Positions 9,041 through 18,934 are shown, counted from the first letter of the stretch. The stretch is DNA of 42,043 bases from Mycolicibacterium pyrenivorans (GCF_025821625.1 NZ_JACKSH010000026.1:1-42043), one strand, 5' to 3'. A program made the numbers and translations. Notes: generated by a model not told the origin, from the sequence alone.

Positions 9041-9042
9041 AA
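9014..9042 (-). promoter_or_regulatory. Predicted groES-groEL1 promoter
   Basis: On the minus strand TTGAGT (-35, 9037-9042), a 17-base spacer and TAGAGT (-10, 9014-9019) give a good SigA-type promoter lying wholly within the CIRCE region. Repression by promoter occlusion is expected. It implies a 5' leader of about 100 bases before groES. Confidence 0.6.
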
Positions 9043-9086
9043 GGCTGGGTTGCGCTGAGGCGATCGGACGTGTCGGTGGACGCGCG

Positions 9087-9107
9087 TAGTATCGAACACA
9101 TGTTCGA
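9087..9107 (+). promoter_or_regulatory. SOS box (LexA site) and -10 element at the 13E12 gene start
   Basis: TCGAACACATGTTCGA at 9092-9107 is a perfect 16-base palindrome of the mycobacterial SOS form TCGAAC-N4-GTTCGA. It overlaps TAGTAT (9087-9092), a good -10 element, and contains the ATG at 9100. Several M. tuberculosis 13E12 genes are known to be LexA-controlled, which supports the assignment. Confidence 0.77.
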
Positions 9108-10710
9108 TGGGTCGCTTCCGGAATCGGGCTCGCTGGCCGAGGTCGGCGATGCCGCCCTGGTCGGCGCGATCACCGGCTGGGCGCGGGCTTCGGCGGCCGC
9201 CGAAGCGCGCAAGCTGGCAGCGATCGCCGAGCTGGAGCGCCGCCGCTGCACCGACGCGCTGCACCCGGGGTGGGCGTGTGACGACCGGGATGCCGCCGCG
9301 GCCGAGGTGTCCTGCGCGCTGACGGTCGGCCACGGCCGCGCGCTCGGGCAGATCGATCTCGCCGTGACACTGCGTGACCGGCTGCCGAAGGTGGGGCGAC
9401 GGTTCCTGGCCGGCGAGATCCCGATCGGGATGGTGAACACCATCGGGTGGCGCACCGCCCTGGTCCTCGACGGGCATGCCCTGGCCCAGCTGGACACCGA
9501 GATCGCCGACCGCGCCCACGAGTGGGGTCCGCTCTCGCAAAACAAGCTGGAAAAGGCGATCGACTTCTGGGTCCAACGCTACGACCCGGATGCCGTCCGC
9601 CGTGTCCGAACCTCGGTGCGGGCACGCGATTTCGTCGTCGGGAAACGTGACGACACCACGGGCACCACGACGGTGTACGGCAGGCTGACCAACACCGACG
9701 GGGCGCTGCTCGAGCGGCGCATCACCGTCATGCTCGCCACGGTGTGCGACGACGATCCCCGCACCCTTGGCCAACGACGCTCCGATGCGATCGGCGCGAT
9801 AGCGCTTCAGGCCACGCACCTGGCGTGTCAATGTGACAACGCTTCGTGTGCCGGGAAAGCCGACGACGGTCGGGGCGGCAGCGTGGTCGTCCACGTCATC
9901 GCCGACAAGGAGTGTCTGGACGAAAGCCTGGATCGCGAGCTCCACGGCGAGGGCGCCGACGCGCCGCCCGCTCCCGTCGAACAGGCCGAACAGGCCGAGC
10001 GCACCGAGACGCCGCGGCGGCGCAGCGTCGCGCTGATTCCCGGCGCCAAGGGGGCGATCGTCCCCGCACCACTGCTGGCCGAACTGATCGCCAGAGGTGC
10101 GAAGGTCCGGTTCGTCGGTGCCCCCACCCAAAGCGAGGACCGCTACCGGCCCTCCACCGCATTGCAGGAGTTCGTCCGCACCCGGGACCTGACCTGCCGA
10201 TTCCCCGGGTGTGATCGCCCCGCGGTGCACGCCGACATCGACCACACCCAGCCGTGGCCCGCCGGCGCCACCCACCCCGGCAACCTCAAGTGCTACTGCC
10301 GCCTGCATCATTTGGTGAAGACGTTCTGGGACGGCTTCACCGACCGGCAGCACCCCGACGGCTCCGTCGTCATCACCACTCCCAGTGGTCTGTCGTACAC
10401 GACGAAACCGTTGAGCGGCTTGCTGTTCCCACAATGGAACACCGCCACCCCACCACCACCCGCCGGACGGGACGCAGCACCGACCGGCCCCGGCCGGCAG
10501 CTGATGATGCCCACCCGCCGACGCACCCGCGCGCAGACCCGCGCCGCCCGCATCACCGCGGAGCGGCGCCTCAACGCCGCAGAGCGTGCCCTCGACGCAG
10601 GGTCAACCGCGGCGGTACGGACCCGAGACCAGGGCCGCATGAACGCCCCCTACGAATTTCCCTCTGCCGATTACGTCCCCGACTACGGCGACGATCCCCC
10701 GCCGTTCTAG
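9100..10710 (+). CDS. 13E12-family protein: DUF222 plus HNH endonuclease domain
   Basis: A 536-residue protein. The N-terminal half (about 10-290) is the DUF222/13E12 region, with an Ala-rich helical start, AEVSCALTVGHGRA, GEIPIGMVNTI and a CQCDNASC cysteine cluster. After a proline/glutamate linker, the C-terminus holds an HNH nuclease: CRFPGC zinc cysteines, then ADIDHTQPWP, the N of HPGNLKCYC, and RLHHLVKTFW. The key D, H, N and H residues are intact, so DNA cleavage is plausible. 13E12 genes are repeated in mycobacterial genomes and are associated with phage attachment. I chose ATG 9100 because -10 TAGTAT ends 7 bases earlier (leaderless); GTG 9070 in the same frame is the alternative. 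It lies between tsaD and groES, which are adjacent in M. tuberculosis. Confidence 0.87.
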   Translation: MFDGSLPESGSLAEVGDAALVGAITGWARASAAAEARKLAAIAELERRRCTDALHPGWACDDRDAAAAEVSCALTVGHGRALGQIDLAVTLRDRLPKVGRRFLAGEIPIGMVNTIGWRTALVLDGHALAQLDTEIADRAHEWGPLSQNKLEKAIDFWVQRYDPDAVRRVRTSVRARDFVVGKRDDTTGTTTVYGRLTNTDGALLERRITVMLATVCDDDPRTLGQRRSDAIGAIALQATHLACQCDNASCAGKADDGRGGSVVVHVIADKECLDESLDRELHGEGADAPPAPVEQAEQAERTETPRRRSVALIPGAKGAIVPAPLLAELIARGAKVRFVGAPTQSEDRYRPSTALQEFVRTRDLTCRFPGCDRPAVHADIDHTQPWPAGATHPGNLKCYCRLHHLVKTFWDGFTDRQHPDGSVVITTPSGLSYTTKPLSGLLFPQWNTATPPPPAGRDAAPTGPGRQLMMPTRRRTRAQTRAARITAERRLNAAERALDAGSTAAVRTRDQGRMNAPYEFPSADYVPDYGDDPPPF

Positions 10711-11153
10711 CTGAGTTGACTCGGATCGATCACCAGGTGATCCGAGACGTCACCGAGCATCTCGATGTCCACCCGGCGCTCGGTGAAGTACCAGCCGTGG
10801 TCGTCACGGGCGAACGAGTCCTGATAGCGCCCAACAACGATGGGCTGCAGCGAGATCGCCTCGGTGTGCTGCACCACGCAGAACGTCGAACGCGCGGCTG
10901 CGGTGTCCCCGCTGATCTCCACGATCGGATTGAGCACGAGATGACGGGTGCGTGGGGTGTTGCCGTGCTCGGGGAATCGGCGGGTGGTGGTCGCGAACAG
11001 CTTGGAGATCCGCGCTGCACCCGAAACACCCATGAAGCTGCCGCGGCCGAGCAGGTCCCCGACCCCGTCGAAGTCGCCTGCATCGACGAATTCCGCGTAG
11101 CGGTACAGCAGTTCGGTGATCTCCAGCTTGTCGGCGATACCGTTGCCAGTCAC
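10707..11153 (-). CDS. SnoaL/NTF2-like protein at the end of the t6A operon
   Basis: A 148-residue protein starting at GTG 11153, whose GTGA overlaps the tsaD stop by 4 bases, so its translation is coupled to tsaD. The fold is the SnoaL-like/NTF2 cone: helix [20 protein letters not shown], then [39 protein letters not shown]. Relatives are small dehydratases, hydroxylases or polyketide cyclases; the substrate is unknown. The stop shares the CTAG at 10707-10710 with the convergent 13E12 gene. I know of no SnoaL partner for TsaD, so its presence here is unexplained. Confidence 0.76.
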   Translation of the reverse strand: MTGNGIADKLEITELLYRYAEFVDAGDFDGVGDLLGRGSFMGVSGAARISKLFATTTRRFPEHGNTPRTRHLVLNPIVEISGDTAAARSTFCVVQHTEAISLQPIVVGRYQDSFARDDHGWYFTERRVDIEMLGDVSDHLVIDPSQLS

Positions 11154-12172
11154 GCGACCTGCCCCTGCACCACCGGCAGACCCGGGTCGCTGGCCACATC
11201 GAGCGGCGACGCCTCCGCGCCGGCGGCGATCAGGTGCGCCGCGAACGAAGCGATCATCGCGCCGTTGTCGGTACACAGCCGCGGCCGAGGGATCCGCAAC
11301 GTCAAACCCGCTGCGGCACAACGCTGCGCCGCCAGTTCCCGCAGCCGCGAGTTCGCGGCGACGCCGCCGGCGATCAGAAGCGTCGAGACCCCGAGTTGCT
11401 CGGCCGCGCGCACCGCCTTGGCGGTCAGCACGTCGGCGACGGCCTCCTGGAATCCCGCCGCCACGTCGGCCTGCGACGCCTCGGGGTGCCGCTCCACGTA
11501 GCGGGCCACCGCGGTCTTGAGCCCCGAGAAACTGAACGAGTAGGCCGCGTCCCATGGTCCGGTCATGCCGCGCGGGAAGACGATGGCGTCGGGATCACCG
11601 GTGCGCGCCAGCTCGTCGAGCACCCTGCCGCCCGGATAGCCCAGCCCCAGCAGCCGGGCGACCTTGTCGTACGCCTCCCCCGCCGCATCGTCGACGGTGG
11701 AGCCCAGCTCGACGATCGGCTCCCCCAGCGAGCGCACGTGCAGCAGGTTGGTGTGCCCGCCGGACACCAGCAGGCCGACGCTCTCCGGCAGTGGGCCGTG
11801 GTCGAACACGTCAGCGGCCAGGTGACCGCCGAGATGGTTGACGGCGTAGAACGGCACCTGCCACGCCGCCGAATACGCCTTGGCCGCAGCCACTCCCACC
11901 AACAGTGCCCCGGCCAGTCCGGGGCCGATGGTGGCCGCGACGACGTCGGGCCTGGTGACGCCCGCGGTCTGCAGCGCGCGGCGCATCGTCGGGCCCAGCG
12001 CCTCGAGGTGCGCGCGGGACGCGATCTCGGGAACCACACCGCCGAAACGGGCGTGCTCGTCCACACTGGAGGCCACCTCGTCGGCGAGCAGCGTGACCGA
12101 TCCGTCGTCCCCGAGGTCGGCGATGCCGACCCCGGTTTCGTCACACGAACTCTCGATGGCCAAGATGATCAT
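11150..12172 (-). CDS. tsaD: TsaD, tRNA N6-threonylcarbamoyltransferase subunit
   Basis: A 340-residue Kae1/Qri7/YgjD-family protein. It transfers threonylcarbamoyl from threonylcarbamoyl-AMP to A37 of ANN-decoding tRNAs. The metal ligands are visible as NHLGGH (H113, H117) and D302 in [10 protein letters not shown]. The ASKHA nucleotide-binding signatures appear as [18 protein letters not shown] (137-144) and [10 protein letters not shown] (269-278). Length is normal. The ATG at 12172 overlaps the rimI stop (ATGA). TsaB and TsaE are encoded in the same operon, completing the TsaBDE set except TsaC, which is usually elsewhere. Confidence 0.97.
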   Translation of the reverse strand: MIILAIESSCDETGVGIADLGDDGSVTLLADEVASSVDEHARFGGVVPEIASRAHLEALGPTMRRALQTAGVTRPDVVAATIGPGLAGALLVGVAAAKAYSAAWQVPFYAVNHLGGHLAADVFDHGPLPESVGLLVSGGHTNLLHVRSLGEPIVELGSTVDDAAGEAYDKVARLLGLGYPGGRVLDELARTGDPDAIVFPRGMTGPWDAAYSFSFSGLKTAVARYVERHPEASQADVAAGFQEAVADVLTAKAVRAAEQLGVSTLLIAGGVAANSRLRELAAQRCAAAGLTLRIPRPRLCTDNGAMIASFAAHLIAAGAEASPLDVASDPGLPVVQGQVA

Positions 12173-12621
12173 CGCCGCTCCCGTTTCATCGTGTAGGCAT
12201 CGGCGCCACTGACGCGGTAATAACGCTTACGCACCCCCACCCTGGTGAACCCTTCGCTCTCGTACAGTGCGATCGCCGCCTCGTTGTCGGTCCTCACCTC
12301 GAGGAAGATCGTTCCGCCGCCGGCGAACTCGAACAACCGGTGAAGCAACTGCCTGCCGATGCCCTGGCCCTGGTAGGCGGGGTCGACGCCGATGGTGTGG
12401 ATCTCGTACTCGTAGGGCCGGATCCGGCCGAGCCGGGCGATGCCCGCGTAACCCACCAGCTTGTCGTCGACGCGCGCGGCCTCGTAGTGGTTGTGCTTGG
12501 CGGCGAGCTCGGCCAGGAATGCCTTCTCCGGCCACGGATCGTCGCCGTCGAACAACTGGGCTTCCAGCTCCGCGCACCGCGCCGCATCACCGGCCTTCAG
12601 CGGGCCGTAGCGCGCGGTCAC
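12169..12621 (-). CDS. rimI: RimI, ribosomal protein S18-type N-alpha-acetyltransferase
   Basis: A 150-residue GNAT acetyltransferase. The acetyl-CoA-binding motif is [15 protein letters not shown], followed by [20 protein letters not shown] and VGVRKRYY, the RimI signature. It acetylates N-termini of ribosomal protein S18 and other proteins. GTG 12621 overlaps the tsaB stop (GTGA) and the gene ends in the tsaD start (ATGA). Adjacent or fused tsaB-rimI is common in actinobacteria. Confidence 0.96.
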   Translation of the reverse strand: MTARYGPLKAGDAARCAELEAQLFDGDDPWPEKAFLAELAAKHNHYEAARVDDKLVGYAGIARLGRIRPYEYEIHTIGVDPAYQGQGIGRQLLHRLFEFAGGGTIFLEVRTDNEAAIALYESEGFTRVGVRKRYYRVSGADAYTMKRERR

Positions 12622-13247
12622 CGCGGCGCCGCCTGCGGCTTGGCGTCGGGCCTGCGCAGGTACAGCGGCACCAGCGGATCGGGATCGGCATCCCAATCCG
12701 CCACCGCGCCAACGAGTCCCGCCGCACTGGGATAGACCGGCGCCAGCCGCGGCAGGTCGAACAGGGCGGCGTGCTCGGGCGAGCCCGCCACCGCATCGGC
12801 GCCGCCGGGTACGTCGGTCGCGGCGTTCACGGCGGGTCCGTCGATGCGGACGCCGTCGCGATAGCGCGCCCAGTACACCTCGCGCCGACGGGCGTCGGTG
12901 ACCACGAGGACCTCCCCGGTGGTGCCGACCGCGATCGCGTCGAGACTGCACACCCCGTGCACCGGCACGCCGAGCGCATGGCCGTACGCGGCCGCCGTCG
13001 CCATGCCCACCCGGAGCCCGGTGAACGGGCCTGGGCCGCAACCCACCACGACGGCGTCGAGCCGGTCGACCGCGACCTCCGCGTCGCCGAGCGCGCCGAC
13101 GATGTTGGGGGTGAGCTGTTCGGCGTGCGCGCGGGCGTCGACGGTGACCTGTTCGGCGAGCACCTCGGTGACCTCGCCGTCGAGCCGCACCACCCCCGCC
13201 GTGACCGCGGGTGTGGCGGTGTCGATCGCCAGCACCAGCCTGCTCAC
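12618..13247 (-). CDS. tsaB: TsaB, t6A complex partner of TsaD
   Basis: A 209-residue ASKHA-fold protein (VSRLVLAIDTATPAVTAGVV...). It keeps the DAVVVGCGPGPFTGLRVGMATA block and VPVHGVCSLDAIA of the YeaZ/TsaB family. It lacks the TsaD metal site and serves as the dimer partner that supports TsaD. I chose GTG 13247, which gives a 4-base GTGA overlap with the tsaE stop, like the other junctions; ATG 13259 is the alternative. Confidence 0.95.
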   Translation of the reverse strand: MSRLVLAIDTATPAVTAGVVRLDGEVTEVLAEQVTVDARAHAEQLTPNIVGALGDAEVAVDRLDAVVVGCGPGPFTGLRVGMATAAAYGHALGVPVHGVCSLDAIAVGTTGEVLVVTDARRREVYWARYRDGVRIDGPAVNAATDVPGGADAVAGSPEHAALFDLPRLAPVYPSAAGLVGAVADWDADPDPLVPLYLRRPDAKPQAAPR

Positions 13248-13708
13248 GGCCGGCTCCACTGCCAGATGGCGATGCGGGCGTCGGTGTCGGGGGCCCGCTC
13301 CAACCGGATGTCGAGGTGGCTGTCCGACAGCCGTTCGGCGACCCCCTCACCCCATTCGACGACCACCACGGCGTCATCGAGGTCGGTGTCAAGGTCCAGC
13401 GAATCCAGTTCGGCGAGCAGGTCGACCGAGGACTCGTCGAGCAACCGGTACAGGTCGACATGCACCATCGCGGGGGCTCCTTCGGTGCGTGCCGGATGCA
13501 CACGGGCCAGCACGAACGTCGGCGACAGCACCGGCCCTTCGACGTCCATGGCCTGCGCAATCCCCTTGGCGAGCACGGTTTTCCCGGCTCCGAGCGGCCC
13601 CGACAGCACGACCACGTCGCCGGCGCGCAGCTCACGGCCCAGCCGGGCCCCCAGCGCGATGGTGTCCTCGGCGGTGAGCAACTCCGAGGTGCCCGAACAC
13701 TCATCCAT
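13244..13708 (-). CDS. tsaE: TsaE, t6A complex ATPase
   Basis: A 154-residue P-loop ATPase. Walker A is GPLGAGKT (37-44), followed by the VEGPVLSPTFVLARVHP switch region, MVHVDLYRLLD and the Walker B-like VVVVEWGEGV. These match the TsaE/YjeE family, which powers turnover of the TsaBD complex in t6A synthesis. The ATG at 13708 overlaps the end of the hydrolase gene by 8 bases. Confidence 0.96.
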   Translation of the reverse strand: MDECSGTSELLTAEDTIALGARLGRELRAGDVVVLSGPLGAGKTVLAKGIAQAMDVEGPVLSPTFVLARVHPARTEGAPAMVHVDLYRLLDESSVDLLAELDSLDLDTDLDDAVVVVEWGEGVAERLSDSHLDIRLERAPDTDARIAIWQWSRP

Positions 13709-14789
13709 TCGTGCGCACCCGTTCCCGCACCCGGCGTGTCAGCGCGACGAGCTTCGACGGTGTCGCGCGTTCCACCAACCGCACCAGTGCGTCGTCGATG
13801 ATCTCCGGATGCTCCATCTGGACCAGATGTCCTGCGCCGCAGACGATCACCAGCTCCGACTTGGCCAGTGCGTCCGCCATCTCCTGCGAGTATTCCTTCG
13901 GCGTCAGCAGGTCGCGGTCACCGCAGGCGACCAGCGTCGGGACCTTGTTCAGCGTCACCAGCCCCTCGGTCTCGTCGTGCACCTCGAGGGCGTGCAGGAA
14001 CTCCACCAGCGTGGCGATCGGGGTGTCGTGCATCATCCGCTCGGAGAACGCCACCACGCTCGGGCTGACCTTCTCGTCGCCGAAGGACGCCGCGCGCAGG
14101 ATCGGGCCGATCACCTTGCGTGCCGCGCCGCGGCCCCGGTGCACCAGCTTCGGCGCGTACCGCGCGGTGAACCGCACCGCCTCCAGCGCCGGGTTCTTCA
14201 GGATCTCCCCCAGCGGTGAACGCGAAACCCCTTCTGCGGCAGAGGCGATGAGTGCGGCGCCGACGATGCGGGTCGGGTAGCGCTGCGGGTACTGACGGGC
14301 GTGGGACAGCAGCGCCATGCCCCCCATCGAGTGCCCGACCAGCACGACGGGGCCGCGCTGCGCCATGACGGCGAGCACGCTCTCCAGATCCTGACCCAGT
14401 TGTTCGACGGTGTACGTGTCCGGCGACGCCTCCCCCGACTGGCCGTGGCCCCGCTGGTCGTAGAAGACCATCCGCACCTGGTCTCCCCACTGCTCGGAGA
14501 GCCGGGCGCGCTGGAAGTGGAACGATCCCATGCGCAGACAGAAGCCGTGGGCGAACACCACCGTCAGCGGCGCGTCCTCGGGTCCCACCTCGCGCACCGC
14601 CAGAGGGACGCCGTCGGGCGTGGTGACCACACAGCTGCGGTCGGCGTCGAGCAGCTCGAAATCCTCGTCGATGTGCGGGTCTTCGGTGGTGACGCGGCGG
14701 CGCAGCGACCGCGCCGCCGACACTCCCGCGGCCGTACCGACGGCGGACACCCCCGCCGCGCCCGCCAGCCATCCCGCGCGCCCGTTCAC
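13701..14789 (-). CDS. Alpha/beta hydrolase inside the alr-tsaE operon
   Basis: A 362-residue alpha/beta-fold hydrolase. An N-terminal hydrophobic segment (about 8-26, Ala/Gly-rich) may anchor it to the membrane. The fold starts at about residue 74: oxyanion [19 protein letters not shown] (111-119), nucleophile elbow GHSMGG with S154, acid D in CGDRDLLTP and base H in [12 protein letters not shown]. The triad is complete. The substrate is unknown. GTG 14789 overlaps the alr stop by 4 bases. As I recall, M. tuberculosis has no such gene between alr and tsaE. A serine lipase or peptidase acting near the envelope is possible. Confidence 0.9.
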   Translation of the reverse strand: MNGRAGWLAGAAGVSAVGTAAGVSAARSLRRRVTTEDPHIDEDFELLDADRSCVVTTPDGVPLAVREVGPEDAPLTVVFAHGFCLRMGSFHFQRARLSEQWGDQVRMVFYDQRGHGQSGEASPDTYTVEQLGQDLESVLAVMAQRGPVVLVGHSMGGMALLSHARQYPQRYPTRIVGAALIASAAEGVSRSPLGEILKNPALEAVRFTARYAPKLVHRGRGAARKVIGPILRAASFGDEKVSPSVVAFSERMMHDTPIATLVEFLHALEVHDETEGLVTLNKVPTLVACGDRDLLTPKEYSQEMADALAKSELVIVCGAGHLVQMEHPEIIDDALVRLVERATPSKLVALTRRVRERVRTNG

Positions 14790-15922
14790 CGGGACCCACC
14801 CCCGCGGTAGCTCCTGCCGATCCGCCCCCGGGGGCTGGTGACGACCTCGTAGTTGATGGTGCCCAGCAGCTCCGCCCAATCCTGCGCGGTCGGCTCGCCG
14901 TCGGTGCCGGGGCCGAACAGGATCGCGTCGTCACCCTCGGTGACGTCGGTCGCGCCCGGACCGAGGTCGACCACGAACTGATCCATGCAGATGCGGCCGA
15001 CGTTGCGATAGCGTCTGCCGTTGATCGCGACCTCGAAGCGATTGCTCAACGTCCGGAAGACGCCGTCGGCATAGCCGGCCGGGATCAGTGCCACCGTGGT
15101 GTCCCGCTCGGCGATCCAGGTGTGCCCGTACGACACGCCGTCGCCGGCCTTCAACGGGCGGACCATCACGACCGGGCACCGCACCGTCATCGCCGGGCGC
15201 AGCCCCATGTCGCCGCGTTCCGGGACGGGGCTCAGGCCGTACACCGCGATGCCGGGTCGCACCATGTCGAACGCCAGATCGGGGCGGGTCAGGGCGGCAG
15301 GCGAGTTGCTCAGGTGGACGACGTCGAAGCGCAGCCCGCGGTCCCGGGCCGTCGCCGCCATGTCGGACAGCCGCTGGGCCTGCACGCCGTTGAGCGGGTT
15401 CTCGGGGTCGTCGCCGTGCACCAGGTGCGACATGATCCCCCGCACCCGCACCGCGCCCTCCGCCTGGGCCCGGCACAGCGCGTCGAGCACCGCCGGGTAG
15501 TCGTGGGGCCCGACCCCGTTGCGGCTCAGGCCGGTGTCGGTCTTGATGGTGACCGTCGCCGTGGTGCCCGTGCGCCGGACGGCGTCGACGACGTCATCGA
15601 CCTGACGTTGCGAGGACACCGCCACCTCGACGTCGGCGAGCAGTGCAGGCGCGAAATCGGTGTTCGGGACGTGTAGCCAGGCCAGCACCGGGGCGGTGAT
15701 GCCGTCGCGGCGCAGCGCCAAGGCCTCGTCGACCGTCGCGACGCCGAGTCCGGCGGCGCCAGCGGCCAGGGCTGCGCGGGCCACCGGGGTGGCGCCGTGA
15801 CCGTAACCGTCGGCCTTCACGACGGCCATCACCGCGGCCGAGCCCGCGTGTTCGCGCAGCGTAGCCACGTTGTGGGCGATCGCGTCCAGGTCGACGGATG
15901 CCGTGGGCAGGGCCGTCGGCAT
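14786..15922 (-). CDS. alr: Alanine racemase
   Basis: A 378-residue fold-type III PLP enzyme interconverting L- and D-alanine for peptidoglycan. The PLP lysine is K36 in [11 protein letters not shown]. The catalytic tyrosine is in DGVSYGHTW. Other blocks are [25 protein letters not shown] and [13 protein letters not shown]. It is close to mycobacterial Alr. The ATG at 15922 is used; GTG at 15952 in frame would add 10 residues and is equally possible because no Shine-Dalgarno sequence settles it. It lies in the nnrD-gadB-alr-tsaE run. Confidence 0.96.
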   Translation of the reverse strand: MPTALPTASVDLDAIAHNVATLREHAGSAAVMAVVKADGYGHGATPVARAALAAGAAGLGVATVDEALALRRDGITAPVLAWLHVPNTDFAPALLADVEVAVSSQRQVDDVVDAVRRTGTTATVTIKTDTGLSRNGVGPHDYPAVLDALCRAQAEGAVRVRGIMSHLVHGDDPENPLNGVQAQRLSDMAATARDRGLRFDVVHLSNSPAALTRPDLAFDMVRPGIAVYGLSPVPERGDMGLRPAMTVRCPVVMVRPLKAGDGVSYGHTWIAERDTTVALIPAGYADGVFRTLSNRFEVAINGRRYRNVGRICMDQFVVDLGPGATDVTEGDDAILFGPGTDGEPTAQDWAELLGTINYEVVTSPRGRIGRSYRGGGSR

Positions 15923-15978
15923 GTTCTGGGTCGTGTTCGCTCTGTTGATCACTGCAACCGATTGTCCCAGGCGGACAC

Positions 15979-17391
15979 TCAGTGAGCGAAATGCTCCTCG
16001 TCGGAGAAGCCGCCGATGCCCACCTTGTCCAGCTTGGCCAGCACCTCGAACAGGTCGTCGCGCAGCGCACGGGCCAGGTTCGCCGAGAAGCCCTCCCGCA
16101 CCACCACGCGCAGCACCGCGATGTCGCTGGCGTTGTCGGGCATCGTGTACGCGGGCACCTGCCAGCCGTAGCCGCGCAGCAGCGCGGAGACGTCGAACAC
16201 CGTGTACTTGGTGCCCTCGACGAGCTTGAACGCCACCACCGGGATCGCCGAGCCGTCGGAGATCACCTCGAACACCGGCTTCTTGTCTGGGCCGGCCATG
16301 CCCGCGAGTTCCCGGGCGAACCACTGCGCGGTGTCCGACAGGCACCTCATCACCTGGAGGTAGCCCTCGCGGCCCAACCGCAGGAAGTTGTAGTACTGGC
16401 CGACGACCTGGTTCCCCGACCGCGAGAAGTTCAGCGTGAACGTCGGCATGTTGCCGCCGAGATAGTTCACCCGGAACACCAGGTCCTCGGGCAGGTGATC
16501 GGCGTTGCGCCACACCACGAATCCGATGCCGGGATAGGTCAGGCCGTACTTGTGCCCGCTGACGTTGATCGACACCACCCGCGGCAGCCGGAAGTCCCAC
16601 TCCACGTCGGGGTGCAGGAACGGCACCACGAAACCACCGCTGGCCGCGTCGACGTGCACGGGGACGTCAGGCCCCTTGCCGCCGGCCAGCCTGTCGAGCG
16701 CCGCGCAGATCTCGGCGACGGGCTCCAGTTCACCTGTGAAGGTCGTGCCGAGGATCGCCACCACGCCGATGGTGTCCTCGTCGACGGCGCCGAGCACCTG
16801 TTTCGGGGTGATGACGAAGCGGTCCTCGTCCATGGGCAGATAGCGGGCCTCCACGTCGAAGTACCGGCAGAACTTCTCCCACACGACCTGCACGTTGGAG
16901 CCCATCACCAGGTTCGGGGTACGGCCCTTCCACCCCTTTGCGCCCTTTGCGCCCTTCCCCACCTTGTCGCGCCACCGCCACTTCATCGCCAGCCCGGCGA
17001 GCATCACGGCCTCGCTGGACCCGACGGTGGACACCCCGACCGCGGTGGACGGGTCGTCGTCGCGCAGGTTCTCGGCGTGGAACAGATCGGCGACCATGCA
17101 CACGCACCGCTGCTCGATCGCGGCGGTGACGGGGTACTCGTCCTTGTCGATCATGTTCTTGTCGAACGTCTCCGACATCAGCTGATCGGCCTCGGGATCC
17201 ATCCAGGTGGTCACGAACGTCGCCAGGTTGAGCCGGGAGCTGCCGTCGAGCATCAGCTCGTCGTGGATGAACCGGTAGGTCTGCTCGGAGTCCATCGACT
17301 CGTCGGGCAGGCGCAGGGCCGGCAGCGGCGTCGTGGACAGCCGGCCGGTGTAGGCGGGGCTCAGTGACGAGTGGTGCGAGACGTTGGGCAT
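15979..17391 (-). CDS. gadB: Glutamate decarboxylase
   Basis: A 470-residue PLP-dependent group II decarboxylase converting glutamate to GABA and CO2, which consumes protons. PLP residues are D248 in VDAASGG and H280-K281 in [15 protein letters not shown] and [18 protein letters not shown] are typical of GadB. An unusual lysine-glycine stretch ([12 protein letters not shown], 145-156) interrupts the region before [15 protein letters not shown]. It starts 8 bases after the nnrD stop and ends 26 or 56 bases before alr, depending on the alr start. Confidence 0.96.
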   Translation of the reverse strand: MPNVSHHSSLSPAYTGRLSTTPLPALRLPDESMDSEQTYRFIHDELMLDGSSRLNLATFVTTWMDPEADQLMSETFDKNMIDKDEYPVTAAIEQRCVCMVADLFHAENLRDDDPSTAVGVSTVGSSEAVMLAGLAMKWRWRDKVGKGAKGAKGWKGRTPNLVMGSNVQVVWEKFCRYFDVEARYLPMDEDRFVITPKQVLGAVDEDTIGVVAILGTTFTGELEPVAEICAALDRLAGGKGPDVPVHVDAASGGFVVPFLHPDVEWDFRLPRVVSINVSGHKYGLTYPGIGFVVWRNADHLPEDLVFRVNYLGGNMPTFTLNFSRSGNQVVGQYYNFLRLGREGYLQVMRCLSDTAQWFARELAGMAGPDKKPVFEVISDGSAIPVVAFKLVEGTKYTVFDVSALLRGYGWQVPAYTMPDNASDIAVLRVVVREGFSANLARALRDDLFEVLAKLDKVGIGGFSDEEHFAH

Positions 17392-17399
17392 GGTTATTT

Positions 17400-18812
17400 C
17401 TAGAGGATGGAGGCCAGCGCTGTCCGCAGATGCGCCAGGATGCCCGACGCCGACGTCGGCACGGACGCAGGGCCGGGGTCGCCGGCGGACAGGTCGGCGG
17501 CACGGGCGTGGGCGAACGCCGCTGCGGCGGCGGCCTCACCGGGGGTGAGCCCGGCCGCCAGCAGCGCACCGATGATCCCGGACAGCACGTCACCGGATCC
17601 GGCGGTCGCCGCCCAGGACTGGCCGGCGACGTTCAGGTACACCGCCCCTTCGGGTTCGGCGATGACGGTCACGTTGCCCTTGAGAAGGACGGTGACGCCG
17701 AGCCGGTCGGCGAGCCTTCGGGTGTCGGCGACGCGGTCGGTGCCGGGAGCGGACCCGGCCAGGCGGGCGAACTCGCCCGCGTGTGGCGTCAGCACGGTGG
17801 GGGCCCTGCGGTTCGCGACGAGTTCGGGGTGCGCGGCCAGGATCGTCAGTCCGTCGGCGTCGACGAGGACGGGCACGTCGGTCTCCAGCGCGAAACACAG
17901 TGCGGCGGCGGCTGTTTCGTCGGTACCGAGGCCGGGGCCGACGACCCAGGCCTGCACCCGGCCCGCGGTCGCGTGGCCGGGGGTGGCGATCACCTCGGGC
18001 CAGTGCGAAAGCACTTGCTGCGCGGCGGTTCCCGCGTAGCGCACCATGCCGGAGGTGGCGGCCACCGCGGCGCCGGTGCACAGCACGGCCGCGCCGGGAT
18101 AGGTGGCCGAGCCTGCCATCACCCCGGTGACCCCCTGGGTGTACTTGTCGTCCGTGGGACCGGGGACGGGCCAGCGGGCGGCCGCGTCGGCGGCCTCGAA
18201 ACCCCGGATGCCACCGGGCGGCAGGTCGAGTCCGATGTCGACCAGCTCGACGCGCCCACACGACCCGAACGCGTGCACGGGCTTGAGGCCGCCGAAGGTC
18301 ACCGTCACCGCGGGTCGCACGTGGGGCCCGTCGGTGGCGCCGGTGTGCACGTCGACGCCGCTGGGCAGATCCACCGACACGACCGCGACGCCCGCCTGCC
18401 CCACGGCGTCGAACACCGCGGCCGCGTCGGGCCGCAGCGGTCCGGACCCGGAGATCCCGACGACGCCGTCGATCACGAGATCGGTTGCATCCGGCATGGT
18501 CTCGACGGTCCTGCCACCGGCGCCCAGAAACGCGGCGAGGGCCGTGCGGTGGGTGCGCTGCGGGTTGAGCAGGATCGCCGCCGCTGCGGCACCGCGACGG
18601 CGCAGGAACGTCGCCGCCCACAGCGCGTCACCTCCGTTGTCCCCGGACCCGACGACCGCGCACACCGTCTTGCCCGAGACGGTGCCCAGTTCCCGGGCGA
18701 TCGCGACGGCCAGCCCGAAGGCGGCACGACGCATCAGCGCACCGTCGGGAAGCGACGCCAGCAGCGGCGCCTCCGCATCGCGGATCGCCTGGGCCGAGTA
18801 GTAGTGGCGCAT
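17400..18812 (-). CDS. nnrD: Bifunctional NAD(P)HX epimerase/dehydratase
   Basis: A 470-residue two-domain metabolite-repair enzyme. The N-terminal YjeF epimerase domain (1-210) shows the AVVGSGDNGGDAL motif and DLPSGVDVHTG. The C-terminal ADP-dependent dehydratase domain (about 220-470) shows VVGPGLGTD, VLTPHAGEFARL, LLKGNVTVI and the ATAGSGDVLSG nucleotide-binding motif. It repairs hydrated NADH/NADPH. The ATG at 18812 gives MRHYYSAQAIRDAE, the usual family start; an upstream frame extends further but is non-homologous. It is the first gene of the long minus-strand operon and corresponds to Rv3433c. Confidence 0.96.
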   Translation of the reverse strand: MRHYYSAQAIRDAEAPLLASLPDGALMRRAAFGLAVAIARELGTVSGKTVCAVVGSGDNGGDALWAATFLRRRGAAAAAILLNPQRTHRTALAAFLGAGGRTVETMPDATDLVIDGVVGISGSGPLRPDAAAVFDAVGQAGVAVVSVDLPSGVDVHTGATDGPHVRPAVTVTFGGLKPVHAFGSCGRVELVDIGLDLPPGGIRGFEAADAAARWPVPGPTDDKYTQGVTGVMAGSATYPGAAVLCTGAAVAATSGMVRYAGTAAQQVLSHWPEVIATPGHATAGRVQAWVVGPGLGTDETAAAALCFALETDVPVLVDADGLTILAAHPELVANRRAPTVLTPHAGEFARLAGSAPGTDRVADTRRLADRLGVTVLLKGNVTVIAEPEGAVYLNVAGQSWAATAGSGDVLSGIIGALLAAGLTPGEAAAAAAFAHARAADLSAGDPGPASVPTSASGILAHLRTALASIL

Positions 18813-18934
18813 CAGAGCCAGGATGGCACGCCGACCGGCCTTCCGTCGCGACTGTGGCGCGCTCTGCGTCGCCAGCGGCGAGAGGCTGTAAAACCGGGTG
18901 CCGTCCCGCAGGGGGAATGGGTACCTTCCCCACC

